Assembly (NCBI GenBank): GCA_038030265.1
Contig: CM075942.1
Span: forward strand, 53,720,751 to 53,784,750
DNA length: 64,000 nucleotides
Direction: 5' to 3'
Source of the DNA: Corythucha ciliata
Taxonomy: Eukaryota > Arthropoda > Insecta > Hemiptera > Tingidae
Shown: positions 36,401 to 47,630 of the stretch, in pieces
Layout: each line of letters opens with the position of its first letter
Numbering within the stretch: position 1 is the stretch's first letter
The notes under the pieces: model-generated
What the model was told of the DNA's origin: nothing
Databases searched by the model: none
The model's input: the letters and a program-made list of their open reading frames with translations, nothing else
Made by a program: the position numbers and the translations under genes

Positions 36401-36900
36401 GTGATTATCGCTCCAATACGACCATTTTCCTACGTTTTTTCTGTTTCTAGCGTGCCTGCTGCCCTCATGGTTTACGTAAATACGGTGTTTAATTCACCAT
36501 TCGAAAGGCCATCGAATCGAGAAGTTTTCATCAATTTTGCCACTCATGAGACCATAAAACTCCAGCTGACGTACGCCACCTTGAAATTCACCTGCTATTT
36601 TTGGCATTTCATTTTTCCTGCGTTTTCATGCAGATTACATGTTCAAATTAACTCCGAAAACCCATTCTAATGACAGATTCGAGAAGGAAATTTTCTGCTC
36701 TTTCCGAATCAGTCATTATTTTTTGTCTAAACTTGGATTGCGAGCTGTGAATCCGCTCTTTGTGAAAAAAAGTCACGAAGAGCGTGAAAAACAGGAAAAT
36801 GCCAATATCTCGTAAGGTAACCACTTTCGGCCATTATTTCATATGTTATTTTTGTGTTTTGGGATTTTCAGCATCGTTCAATAATTTGTAATATTATAGT
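33407..36900. other. Non-coding stretch, no gene recognised
   Basis: Unique sequence with many short frames on both strands, an A run at about 34979-35003 and poly-G/C clusters. No domain, RNA gene or repeat array was recognised. Frames at 34741-35058 and 36006-36335 are unsupported. Confidence 0.45.
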
Positions 36901-37082
36901 TTAGTCCAGTAAGCGAGTGTTCAAAAAGGTGGTCTACTTGGGAATGAGCGAAAGCAGAAAGTTTGACTCCAGAACCATGTTTGGACTAGTTAGGAGGTAA
37001 TCATAGTAAAAGTCCCCACCCCTAGGAGGTGAGCCCGAGTGGGTGGAGCACAAAGAAAGTACCATTTTTCGGATTTTCACTG

Positions 37083-39568
37083 ATATCTCGAAAACAGAGC
37101 ATCGTAGGCAAAACGTTTGTGATAACCAATTAAAGCTGACATAAATATCAGAAACTTTTGTCATATGCATGTTTCACTAATTCCTAACCGTTCTCGGAAT
37201 ACATGCCCCGCAAAAGTAAAAATGTCCGAAAAAAATATTTTTATTCCACGTTTTCCGTTGAACATTCTTTTATATCGTCTAAACCGTTTATCCTAGGAGA
37301 ATTTCCTCGGGAAGGAAGTTTTAGAGGATTTAATTATCTTACATAAACAAATATACAGGGTGTTTCGCAACCAGTCGTGAATACTGAAAGAGGTGATACA
37401 ACAGGTGATTTAGAGTCGGTATTGTTCTTTTCGACTTTTTCGAAAACCCATTCGAAAGTTAACACGCTTTGAATAGTAACGGAAAAAAATAGAAAAGGAT
37501 TTTCGTTAAGTTCTGGGCTAATTTTATTATCGTTGGAGGAGGTATTTTTCCTATTTTAGCACACAAATTTGAAGGAAATTTTGCGCTCTTTCCAACGAGC
37601 TGATTAGTTTTTGTTTTTTTTTTGCTTTTGTATCGGCGCTACGCCCTCTTAAATGAGGAAAAGTAGGTAACGAATGTCCAAAAATATCGATTTTAATCGA
37701 TATCTCGGGAACGAATGGGTTTTCGAAAAAGTCGAAAAGAACAATATCGACTCTAAATCACCTGTTGTATCACCTCTTTCAGTATTCACGACTGGTTGCG
37801 AAACTCCCTTTATATTGAACAGGTAAAAAGTTACACGAGTTTTAAAAATGTTGGCCAATTTCAACTTTTTTGGTTGAATTGTTGTCAAACTTCAAGAATG
37901 GTATACATTTTCTGAATAGGCAAGTTGAGAGACAGGTATGGAAAGGAAAACACCGGTAGTGTGAATGCACACTGCTTTACCAGCTCAGGAATATGGGAAA
38001 CAGGTGCTTTTTAAGCTGGTACGGTGCAAACAAGATGGATATCTCCCTCAACACCCACCGTCTCCAATGCTTCCTAAAGTCTGCGTCGATCATAAAACCT
38101 GGCATTTCATTCCTCCTACTAACCGAGGGAGTCACCCAGGAGCACAGTTTCCGGGTTTCAGGCCTCAAATTTAGTTTGGGAATGCATTGAGCCCTAAAAC
38201 CGGGGATGGGATCAGAACAGCAACAACTACCTTGTTCCCATTCAAACCAAGCAACCAGCTCCACTGCATCTTATATTCCACTGCAATCTTATATTATTTC
38301 GTCGGTGTATTACCGACCGCAGCAGTGGAAAATTTGGATGCAGGAAGGCATCGATGCCATGCTTCAACATCTGCGAAGCTGCTACGGGAGCTGCGTCAAT
38401 AGGAGCCACTTGACGTTCAGGAAAAGGGCGATGATGATGATGACACGGATACAGTTTTAGTGCCATCACCTCAAGAGACTAGTGACCTCGACGGACAACG
38501 GGCTTAAAACTTCCTCCCCTCATAAGTGGAGTGGTTTATTATTTGAGTTAATCTGGTATGTTCAGACTTTTCATATACAATTAAATTTACGTTCAGCGGG
38601 AGCAGAACTTAAGTATGTGTATATGATACGGTGAAAGACCGACGGCTGGTAAATCTTAGCATTTTCCAGTGAATCCTAGCGTTCACCAGCGACGTTCGTT
38701 AAAGTTCAAATGATTCATGAAATTCGGACTTAGGCCCGGGCCGAACACATGGGCTTCAAGTTCTGTTCTCTAAGCTGAGCATAGGAGCTTAAACTCCAAT
38801 CAGAATTTTTGGTATTTTGAATACAACATCGTTTAAACCCAACGCAATGCTTAAACAGACATTGTCGAGACCTAACCCTCCTTATACCACTAGAAATAAA
38901 ATAATGGTAAAATTCAGAAATTCCTGGAATATGTATAGTAAGATCATCGGACTTTTACTTGACAGTTTTGTTACGTAATCCCCGTGCGGCGTTGGTCCAC
39001 TGTTCGACTACGCAAGCCCTCCCACGTCATTGAAATCCCCCCTCCACCAATCAACTTTCCCACAGCTCATCACCCCTTGAAATGAACTGATAAAAGGCAG
39101 AAAAGCTTATCAGGAATGTACATTGCGTGTATGAGGGGGGGGGGCAGTACATGAAACTACACTGGGCATGATGGTTGTCCACAGTTGAATCAGGAGAGAA
39201 ATGTCTATAGAAAATAATGGATTCGAAACAGTTCAACCAAAAAAGTTGAAATTGGCCAGCATTTTTAAAACTCGTATAACTTTTGACCTGTTCTGTATTT
39301 ACAATTCCAAAGATAATTAAATCCTCTAAAACTTCCTTCCTGAGGAAATTCTCCTAGGATAAACGGTTTAGACGATATAAAAGAATGTTCAATGGAAAAC
39401 GTGGAATACAAATATTTTTTTCGGACATTTTTACTTTTGCAGAGCATGTATTCCGAGTACGGTTAGGAATTAGTGAAACATGCATATGACAAAAGTTTCT
39501 GATATTTATGTCACCTTTAATTGGTTATCACAAAAGTTTTGCCTACGATGCTCTGTTTTCGAGATATC
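37083..39568. mobile_element. 2.5-kb fold-back element
   Basis: The left arm, 37083-37345, and right arm, 39310-39568, are reverse complements with few changes. Examples are the ATATCTCGAAAACAGAGCAT stretch and its partner, and the AGGAGAATTTCCTC stretch. The inner arm 37815-37880 pairs with 39235-39290. The left arm carries a 455-bp insertion absent from the right arm. The inner region 37880-39235 has only short frames; 38206-38460 gives 84 residues of unknown nature. The right end coincides with the start of the next palindrome. Confidence 0.75.
37356..37810. mobile_element. MITE with long inverted repeats and TATA target
   Basis: Starts CAGGGTGTTTCGCAACCAG. The first ~100 bases reappear inverted at 37703-37810, ending GGTTGCGAAACTCCCTT. 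TATA flanks it at 37352-37355 and 37811-37814. The matching arm of the surrounding fold-back (39285-39300) lacks it, giving an empty-site comparison. No coding capacity. The CAGGGTG start is shared with sequences at 6608 and 41440. Confidence 0.8.
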
Positions 39569-41335
39569 GTCAATTTCGTGTTTTTTTGGTGGCCCTATGT
39601 TTTTTTTTCGACAAGTGACTAGTACGGCATCACCAACAGGTGCTAGACTAAAAGTAAATAGCTCATTGAAAAGAGCACAAAATTTCCTTCATTATTAGTC
39701 CTCTACTCAATAAAATTACACCAATGCCCTAGCCGCTAGGGCATGAGATATCCGAAGGAAACTCGTTATTCGCATTTCTGCCCAATTTTCATATGCGATT
39801 TTCACCATTTCGTCAAAGGAAAATATTTTTTTGCATTCATAGGGAAAACTTCCTTATGATGTTAGCTTTCCAATGACGTACAACAGTTACCAGTTTTCAC
39901 CATCTAGTGAAGAGGTAGAAGCAATAAACTAGTCCAAAACTGAAAAATAACCCGCAATGAGGACCCTTTGAATGAGGTAAAACCAGCTCTGATTACTCGT
40001 TTCCAACGGATGAGACATACGGTTTCAAGCGGTCAGCTAAATCTATCGCTAATTTACGTTGGTGAGTTGAAATTGAGCGGTGGTGAAGCTTAAAATATCG
40101 TTAGAGGATTGGGCTTCATGGACCAGTGGTCACCCTGACCCGCAACCCACGAACGCGAAAATCGAATGCAAAAATCGGCCCTCCGCACATCTGCGTTAGA
40201 TGCACGTTGCACCTCCAGTCGCCGCCTCTGGATTTCCTCGCTCGATTCTGGAGTGCGTACGATTCTCAAGCTCCTGGGGCTTCTCGGGAAAAAATGCCGC
40301 TAGCGGGATCCAAGGACGCTGAATAAGAAATAACACTATCCCGTCCTAGCAACCGCATCTTGTGGCATTTTCACACGGTTTCGTAATACGGCTCCTGGTC
40401 GCAACAGGTTGTTGGTAACCAGCTTTAGATGACCTAGTAAATAAACATCCATGGGTGGTTGGGGGTCAGGACAGGATTTTTCGGTGAGCACCTTACTGGT
40501 CCATGAAGCCAAATCCGCTAGCGATATTTTAGCTTCACCACCACCGCTAAGTTACGCTGATTTACATCGGTGAGTAGTGGATTGTCCTGACAACAAGCCA
40601 CCCTTGGATTTTTATTTATTGGGTCATCTAAAACTGGTCTACCAACAACCCGTTGCGACCAGAAAGGAGCTTGAGAATCGTACGTATTCGAGAATCGTGC
40701 GAGTAAATCCAGAGGCGATGACTGGAGTTCCGCAGTTATGCGGAGGGTCAAGGTGACCACCTTACTGGTCCATGAAGCCCAATCCACTAACGATATTTTA
40801 AGCTTCACCACTACCCAATTACAACTCACCAACGTAAATTGGAGTTAGGTTTAGCTGACCGCTTGAATCCGTATGTCTCATCCGTTAGGAACCAGTAATC
40901 AGAGCTGGATTCACCTCATTCAATGGGTCCTGATTGCGGGTTATTTTTCAGTTTTGGGCTCGTTTATTGCTTCTACCTCTTCACTAGATGGTGAAAACTG
41001 GTAACTGTTGTACGTCATTGGAAAGCTAACATCATGAGGAAGTTTTCCCTATGAATGCAAAAAAATATTTTCCTTTGACGAAATGGTGAAAATCGCGTAT
41101 GAAAATTGGGCAGAAATGCGAATAACGAGTTTCCTTCGGATATCTCATGCCCTAGCGGCTAGGGCCTTGGTGTAATTTTATTGAGTAGAGGACCAATAAT
41201 GAAGGAAATTTTGTGCTCTTTTCAATGAGCTATTTACTTTTAGTCTAGCACCTGTTGGTGATGCCGTACTAGTCACTTGTCGAAAAAAAACAGAGGGCCA
41301 CCAAAAAAACACGAAATTGACGATATCTCGAAAAC
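39555..41335. mobile_element. 1.8-kb near-perfect palindromic element
   Basis: The arms 39555-40135 and 40745-41335 are close reverse complements. Both outer ends read GTTTTCGAGATATCGTCAAT inward. Pairing continues with gaps into the centre (for example 40370-40490 with 40580-40700). An extra copy of the CATGAAGCCAAATCC...TTCACCACC segment lies at 40505-40555 beside its relative at 40769-40820. The interior frames (40126-40326, 40518-40832) are not recognisable. No transposase was found. Confidence 0.8.
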
Positions 41336-41426
41336 CAAGAGGAATTCCAAAAAACCTCAAATAGTAATTTCGATCACAAATGAGGTGTACTATCACCACA
41401 CTTTCTCTGTCGAGGTAATTTATGAA

Positions 41427-41446
41427 CACCCTGTATATACAGGGTG
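41427..41446. repeat. 20-bp perfect palindrome, head-to-head element ends
   Basis: CACCCTGTATATACAGGGTG is exactly self-complementary. It reads as one element ending CACCCTG, a TATATA centre and another beginning CAGGGTG. Both half-sites match the ends of the MITE at 37356, so this is probably a junction of two related elements inserted at one TATA target. Confidence 0.8.
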
Positions 41447-41854
41447 GATCCGTATAAGTGTGACAAAAATTCTTGGGTAAAACTACATTAAAAGTGGAGT
41501 AAAATGGTACCTTCGGAAGTGTCCTACGTCGATCCGTTCCGGAGTTATGATTTTTTTTGTGTTTAAAAAAGTAACCAATGCTTGCTTCAAAAAATCCGCA
41601 ATTTCTCGGCTTATATCGCACCAAATCCCAAAAGTGATGCCATTTTCAGAAACTACGGAACATTTCCTTTAGGATAGAGGTCATTTTATTGCTTGAAATA
41701 ATCGTCAACACCCAGAAATCTGGCATTTTTTCCATAAATTTACGTGTCCTCTAAAATTGTTGTCCGTTTTACGAAAAGTCGCTGTACCCAAACAGCTTTC
41801 TCAACAGATTTTCGGTGTATCACAAAAACTTCCCCGTCTTCTAAGTTTCCTTTT

Positions 41855-42451
41855 GGCGTGTTCACATTTCATGTTACCACTGACGTTTCTCACAAAAACG
41901 TAACGCGAAAGCACAAAAACCGTGTTTTTACGAAACATGGACCACTGTCTACGGTATTCGTGAAGGGTGCAGGGAGATCGGCAGTAAGTGAGAACAGGAT
42001 ATCTTACCATGGAGAAGGCAAGAGGCATTCGATTTGACCCCTTCCTCCACCATTGATTCATTAAATTGTCACCATTCAGGGGGGGGGGGGTATAATTGAA
42101 TGCCGTTTGCCTACTGTATCTTCTCCTTTCTAAAATATTCTGTCCTCCCTTTCTAAAACAGTATTTTGACAGAAAAATATAGGCAATTGCCTATGTGCCA
42201 GGTGCCAACAATATTCGTGAAGGGTGCTCAGAGATCGGCAGAAATGGATGGGGGGGGGGGTCGAATTGAATGTCTCTTGCTTGCGATATCTTCTCCATGG
42301 TAAGATATCCTGTCTCACTTACTGCCGATCTCCCTGCACCCTTCACGAATACCGTAGAAAATGGTCCATGTTTCGTAAAAACACGGTTTTTGTGCATTCT
42401 CGTGACGTTTTTGTGAGAAACGTCAGTGGTAACATGAAATGTGAACACGCC
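41855..42451. mobile_element. Fold-back element with ~190-bp arms
   Basis: The left arm, 41855-42045, starts GGCGTGTTCACATTTCATG. The right arm, 42260-42451, is its reverse complement with few changes. A further partial copy of the arm (GTGAAGGGTGCTCAGAGATCGG) lies at about 42218-42262, in direct orientation with the left arm. Poly-G tracts mark the inner ends. The opposed frames at 41744-42061 and 42191-42472 mirror one another and are not genes. Confidence 0.75.
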
Positions 42452-42462
42452 GTTTTCTTGTT

Positions 42463-43300
42463 AGCACGATAACTCTCGAAGAAATCTATTTAGCGGAACG
42501 CGCTTTGGCACAAAAATCAGTAGTCATAAGACCCCGATCGGTATTGCATTTGGGCCATATCGGTCGAGGTGGAGGGGGGGGAAATAGGGGTTGAAATGGT
42601 CAAAAAATCACTATAAATCACCAGTTGATTCTAGAAGCATCATATTCGGTACGTATACTCCATGTTAGAGTAGGCTTTGATTCCCATTTTATTTTTTTGA
42701 AAAAGTCGAAGGGGAGGGGGTGTTGCCCCCGGAGTGGAAGTAAGTGTGTGGTCTTGAGCACGATAACTCTCGAAGAAATCAATTCAGCGGTACGCGCTTT
42801 GGCACAAAAATCAGTAGTCGTAAGACCCCGGTCGGTATTGCATTTGGGCCAAATCGGTCAAGGTGGAGGGGGGGAATAGGGGTTGAAGTGGTCAAAAAAT
42901 CACTACAATTCACCAGTTGATTCTAGATGCATCATATTCAGTACGAATATACTCCATGTTAGAGTAGCCTTTGATTCCCATTTTAATTTTTCGAAAAAAT
43001 CAAGGTGGTGGGGGGTGGTCCTTCCGGTGTGGAAGTGTAAAAATAGCGTTGAACTTCACTAGTTCATCTTAGCGCTCTAAAATTCGACTCAGTAATTTAA
43101 TGCAACCTAAGCCCTGGGTTCCATTGAGATTTATCGAAAACTTTGATGGGGGGAGGGGTGAAATAGGGGATGAAATTTCAAAAAAATCGCTTAAATTCAC
43201 AAGTTTAGGTATTATAAAATACGGCACAAAAATTTAATATAACAAAGCCCTTGGAAAACTACCGACACTTTTCGACATTTTTGAAGAGAGGGGGGTGAAA
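42463..43300 (+). repeat. ~294-bp direct tandem duplication plus degenerate third unit
   Basis: The segment starting AGCACGATAACTCTCGAAG at 42463 is repeated from 42757, a period of 294 bp, at high identity through the GGAGTGGAAG-like end. A third, much more diverged unit follows from about 43050 to 43300, recognised by the same order of G-rich and CACAAAAAT blocks. No coding frame is conserved between units. Confidence 0.75.
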
Positions 43301-43439
43301 ATAGAGGAAGAAGTTCGGCTTAAATGAAACAAATTATGGTATCAAAATTATTACTTCTGGGACGGCTTAGGGTATCCGTATACGGAATGAAATGCACTCT
43401 TTCCGACCGCCAGCTGCCGGAGCGAAATTTTTTTCTTTC

Positions 43440-43700
43440 TGTGAATTAGGGGTTTTTTTTTTTCATTTTAGCAGTGAATGAGTAATTTTTTCACTCTTGG
43501 TCTTGAACTACTGCTTTTTCACAATTTTAACCGCAAACTTGCCCGCCCATCATAACCAGTGCGTCAGCGGGTTTTCCACGTGTTGCCGTAAAAGGGCCAC
43601 CATAAGCTGCAAATGTATCTCAAGTTTAGCCTCGAATGATCGCTTTTTTCGGAATATCGTTCCTTAGTTCATGAACATAAAACTTGAAAATCGACATCAT
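43440..43700 (+). repeat. Family-1 repeat block
   Basis: Diverged units such as TTTTCACAATTTTAACCGC and TTTCATTTTAGCAGTGAAT lie at a spacing of about 30-45 bp. Same orientation as the array at 1-1420. Confidence 0.5.
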
Positions 43701-44656
43701 TACGTCTTTAAGCTTATCTGGGGCCTTCTTAGAAGAAGGCCGCGGATCTGCCCCCCACCGCTCTTCATTACTACATAGACATGTTACTGATTATTAATTA
43801 TTTGACGGATTTTTTAACGAGATTGAAAACATTTTGACGGAATTTCGAGCTTGATTTGACCGAAAAAAGCAAAATGTCAGTAAGCAACGCTGCTGGAGTG
43901 TGTTGGGCTAACTACGCGGTACGAATCGTCCCCGAAAGTTCACGCATATCAATTCCGGATCGTGGGCTGAATGAAATATTCAGTCACAGAAACTACTGTG
44001 CACCAGCAACGTTCTAATCTCCAAGTTGGATGGAACGCAAAATTGTCGCAAGACTCCCCCCCACCTCTATTCTCATAAATTAATTGATTTTCCGTGAATC
44101 CAGAAATTTGAGGCCTGTATAGGTTCTATAATTGCCAAAAAGCACGAAGATTACTGCGTTTATCGGTCCACAAAGCTAAAAAGTATGCCCTCAAACAGGA
44201 AACTCTTTACCGGAAGGTGCCCACGAGAAATTTCTTGACGTTGCTCAATGAATTTCAGTCTAAAAATTGGATATTATAGCACAAGACTGCACCTGACTAA
44301 CCAACCCCTTACAGAATCCGACTGTTCAGCCAACAACTTGACCCCCAGCCCTCTGCGAACTTTATTATCCTCTTTAGCGGCAATGACCGTAAAATGTGTA
44401 GACATCGGGGAAAAGCGATGACCCAGAGGACTTACAGAAGTCCTGGCAGGGTCTTTAGGTAGACGGTCTGCGGCCGTGCTATACATAAAGATTACCCCAA
44501 ATATGACTTTGACCCAAAAAATTGACTCGAAAATCATTCAAAATTTCAGTTATTAATTACTTAAAGTAGCAAACGTTTAGAGGAAGATACCGAATTATTC
44601 TCTTAAATATTAAATATGTACATTTGCACAGAAAAAGTATAACAATTGACTTGAAC
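43701..44656. other. Non-coding stretch 3' of TMED2
   Basis: No exon recognised. The minus-strand frame at 44274-44537 has no known domain and lies downstream of the TMED2 polyadenylation signal. A segment at 43868-43940 is related to 19525-19600 (AAAATGTCAGTRAGCAAMGC). Confidence 0.45.
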
Positions 44657-44662
44657 TTTATT
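44657..44662 (-). promoter_or_regulatory. Polyadenylation signal of TMED2
   Basis: AATAAA on the minus strand shares its first two bases with the TAA stop codon (44663-44661). The 3' untranslated region would therefore be very short unless a later signal is used. Confidence 0.5.
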
Positions 44663-45395
44663 AAATGACTCTTCGAACCTCAAAGAAACGTTTCAAATAA
44701 AATACTTGACCAATGGTCATTGCAATCAAGACGATGGCTTCAAAGGTTGACCATAGGACGACCCGGCTGTTTGTCGCCTCGTTGATACCGTGGTGAATCC
44801 TGTCACGAACGGTCATATATTCTTGTTCGTGTTTGACGCTAGTTAGACCTGATGTGAGCTCCTAGAACGCGGGTAAAACGATTAAATTAAGTAGAACTTC
44901 AAGAGGACCTTAATCAAGCTCACCTTGATCATCGTTTCGAGACTGTTGTGATCACCGTCCTCACCAGCCTTGGGGTCCGAGGGCTCGCCCACTTCCATGT
45001 TGAACATGACGACTTTAGGAGTCATCGTCGACATTTGATTGCTGAAGCAATAGGTGTAGACGCCGGGCTCGTGGGCTGAAAATGTGTACTTGCCGCTGCT
45101 CTCCCTTTCACCCTGGTGAATGACGACGCCATTCGGGCCGACGATTTTCAGATCAATGTCCAGGAAACCACCGTCCGATGTTTCAAACATGAGACCTAAT
45201 TTAGTTCCCTCTTTTTCAACCTGTTGCGTTCAATTAACAGCAGTTAAATATAGAGAAAACATAATAAACTTGTTAGAATTATGTTACTCTTTCGAAGAAG
45301 CATTCCTCAGCGTGAGCGTCGACTGTAATGAAATACGCAAAGCTACACCTCAGGCTTGCGAATAAAATGGACAAATGAACTAACGCGACTCTCAT
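44661..45395 (-). CDS. TMED2: Transmembrane emp24 domain protein 2 (p24 beta), 3 exons
   Basis: A type I membrane cargo receptor of the early secretory pathway, cycling between ER and Golgi in COPII and COPI vesicles with other p24 proteins. Exons on the minus strand are 45395-45288, 45220-44924 and 44861-44661, all phase 0 with GT-AG borders. The spliced protein is 201 residues, the same as vertebrate TMED2. Residues 1-20 form a signal peptide. The GOLD domain follows, with Cys32 (AEECFFER) and Cys94 (YCFSN) as the expected disulphide, and GGFLDID and SSGKYTF as family hallmarks. A helical stretch runs to about residue 165, then a membrane segment at about 169-191. The short tail [10 protein letters not shown] carries the FF signal used for coat binding. 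Start chosen because it gives the signal peptide directly before YFITVDAH. Divergent from PARS2, 2.5 kb away. Identification is secure. Confidence 0.97.
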
Positions 45396-46136
45396 TATTG
45401 ACTAAATAAGCGCTAAATCCAGTAAAAAAGACTAAATTTCATGGGATTTCACCAACAAAACTTGCCACGAAATTAGTCTCAACTTTCTAAATAATCGGAA
45501 GGTTTCAATGGTTATCTCGAACCTTCAACTCCACGTATGAAAAGAGGGAATTTTCAGTCGAAATAGAACCACCAGCACGATCTAGCGGTTGTTTTTCACC
45601 AAATGGGTGGAAAATGAACACTTTCATGACCATCGTGAAATAAAATCCTGTTGACTCAAGATTTTCGTAACAACCACCCAAGAGTAGCAAATATAGAGAT
45701 AAAAAGAAGCATTTTCCCTGCTTAGACTTTAGGTCTACTTGGTCTTTGAACGAATTCAACCGTTTCAGATTACATCCCCCCCCCACACACACACACACAT
45801 CACACAGATGGACTGTTTTTGGGGGTCCAATTTCATCCCTGGGTGAATAGGCCTCCTCTCGTTGAAGAAGAAGGCTTAATATAGAAAGATTCAATAAACG
45901 CCCTGGTTATACTGTTATAGGTACCTATTGCATTGTATTTTAGACGTTCTACTGTTGTGTGCTACACTCTCCATCACAAGCTTCCAACTTTTTCGTGTCT
46001 GGCGCCCATGAAAACCATTATTACATCACCTATATATTGAGACCTATAACTCTTCGGTCCGTCTTGTAGGTTAGGCAAACTAGGGATATTTGACCTATTG
46101 GGACGTTGGAAAAGTGTCAATTTATGTTTTTATAAA

Positions 46137-46205
46137 ACAGATTAGTTGGGAGAATCGAACTTCCACTACAAGAGACTGTTGATTACGGAGTGAGCTACTG
46201 GCTCC
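46137..46205 (-). pseudogene. tRNA-like sequence or SINE head
   Basis: On the minus strand it runs TGGAGCCAGTAGCTCACTCC (A-box-like TAGCTCACTCC), through a weak anticodon region, to GGAAGTTCGATTCTCCCAAC (B-box AGTTCGATTC). The outer ends do not form a good 7-bp acceptor stem, so it is more likely a tRNA-derived retroposon or pseudogene than a tRNA gene. Confidence 0.5.
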
Positions 46206-46689
46206 ATTTATTGTATATTACCATCCAATATAAGGTCATTTCGATGTTCGCTCTAATTTTCCTTCAAACTAGACCCTTATTGTACCTAACTAAACACATT
46301 TTCCCCACAATTTTATCCTTTGTATCTTCGGAGTTAAGGGGGGAGGGGGACGGTAATTTTTTCGACATTTTTTGAAATTGTACGTACAGCTTTTGGTTTA
46401 AAAATAAATAAAAAATGTATTTGAAGTCCTTGAGATGTGCTCTTTCGTAGGATACCCAACTCGATGAAGTCCGAGTATTTTTTTTTCCAACAGTCACATT
46501 ATGTAGCGACGAGGAGTGGGGATGGAACATAAGTGCATTTTTTTACTAAGGATTTTTTTTAGGCTCCACTATCATAGTATTCTTGCAAAATCTCATCCTG
46601 ATGTCACCAATACTGCCTGAGATATTTGAGCACCTTTCTGAAACTCAGTCGGAATCCCCGTCTAGTCATTTTAAAGATGTTTACACGAC

Positions 46690-46717
<28 letters not shown>
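46690..46717 (+). repeat. Poly(A) run of 28 bases
   Basis: An uninterrupted A run. It could be the tail of a retroposed copy, but no body is recognised upstream. Confidence 0.9.
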
Positions 46718-46720
<3 letters not shown>

Positions 46721-47379
46721 GAATGGAAATTTTTAAATTCCAGTTTCACGACAGTTTAGAGGAGGTTCAAGTGGATTTTCGTCCTTCAAACCACCGTAAT
46801 ATCCTCTTAGGGTTTTATACTTCAGGATTCCCCGTATCGCATCCCCCGATTTATCGTGGTCCCTCGGACAATATTCGGTCAATTAAAAAAATGCAGCCTG
46901 CGGCCTCCGCACCTAAAGAGAACGTTAAAACGGCCAGACCCTATCAAAATGGCGAAAAATGAGCGATTACCACGTCGCGACGTTGGTTTCGAACCATAAT
47001 TTTTCAGTGTTGAAGTGACTTTCGAGGCTTAACCTTGGGCTTCAGAATGGTTGATATACTTGATTTAACGCGAAAATGAAGCTCATAAATATATATATAT
47101 TTCCAGCGTTACCCACTATATGCTACTCTCCGCACTACCAAATCGGTCGTGCGTGTTATTGCCTAACCATCCGTCGAAATTTTCGGATTCCCCGCAGAGG
47201 CGTAGCAGATATGTGATGAGGGGGAGAGGTCTCCCCAGGCATATCACTAGAGGCTTTTTAATTTGTTCAATATGACTATGCATAAGTGCGGCGCAAAGTT
47301 CGCGCACCACGCAACGGTCCTATACACTCCACACACTACACTGACAAAGCCGAGCCACGGGGCTGCTCATGACCGCACT

Positions 47380-47630
47380 TCTCCTCAATTTTAGCCACAA
47401 AGCCATCTTAAGTGCAGCGATTGGTGTTTTCTCTATTTTAGCTGTGTATTAGTGAATTTTTCAAGTTTGTCCTTTTATACGCGTTTTTCTATACACTTCA
47501 TCCGCGTATTTGGGATTTTCTTCAATTTTAGCCGTTATTATAGCGTTTGTACACGCTTTATTCGCGAATCAGAGTTTTTCTTAATTTATTCGCTAATAAG
47601 CATTTTTCTCTAATTCGTGGTTTCAGTCTA
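47380..47630 (+). repeat. Family-1 repeat block upstream of PARS2
   Basis: Units such as CTCAATTTTAGCCAC and TTCAATTTTAGCCGTTAT lie at about 30-bp spacing, same orientation as 1-1420. The block ends about 300 bp before the PARS2 start codon. Confidence 0.55.

Larger units (their letters stand above)
45396..47380. other. Intergenic, TMED2 5' side
   Basis: No exon recognised. Contains a tRNA-like sequence (46137-46203), a CA-rich microsatellite beside a C run (about 45778-45801) and a 28-A run (46690-46717). The frame at 45505-45894 starts from repeat sequence and shows no domain. Confidence 0.45.

Noticed and set aside
41744..42472. Mirror-image frames around 42 kb
   Set aside because: They are the two arms of a fold-back translated on opposite strands, not a gene pair.
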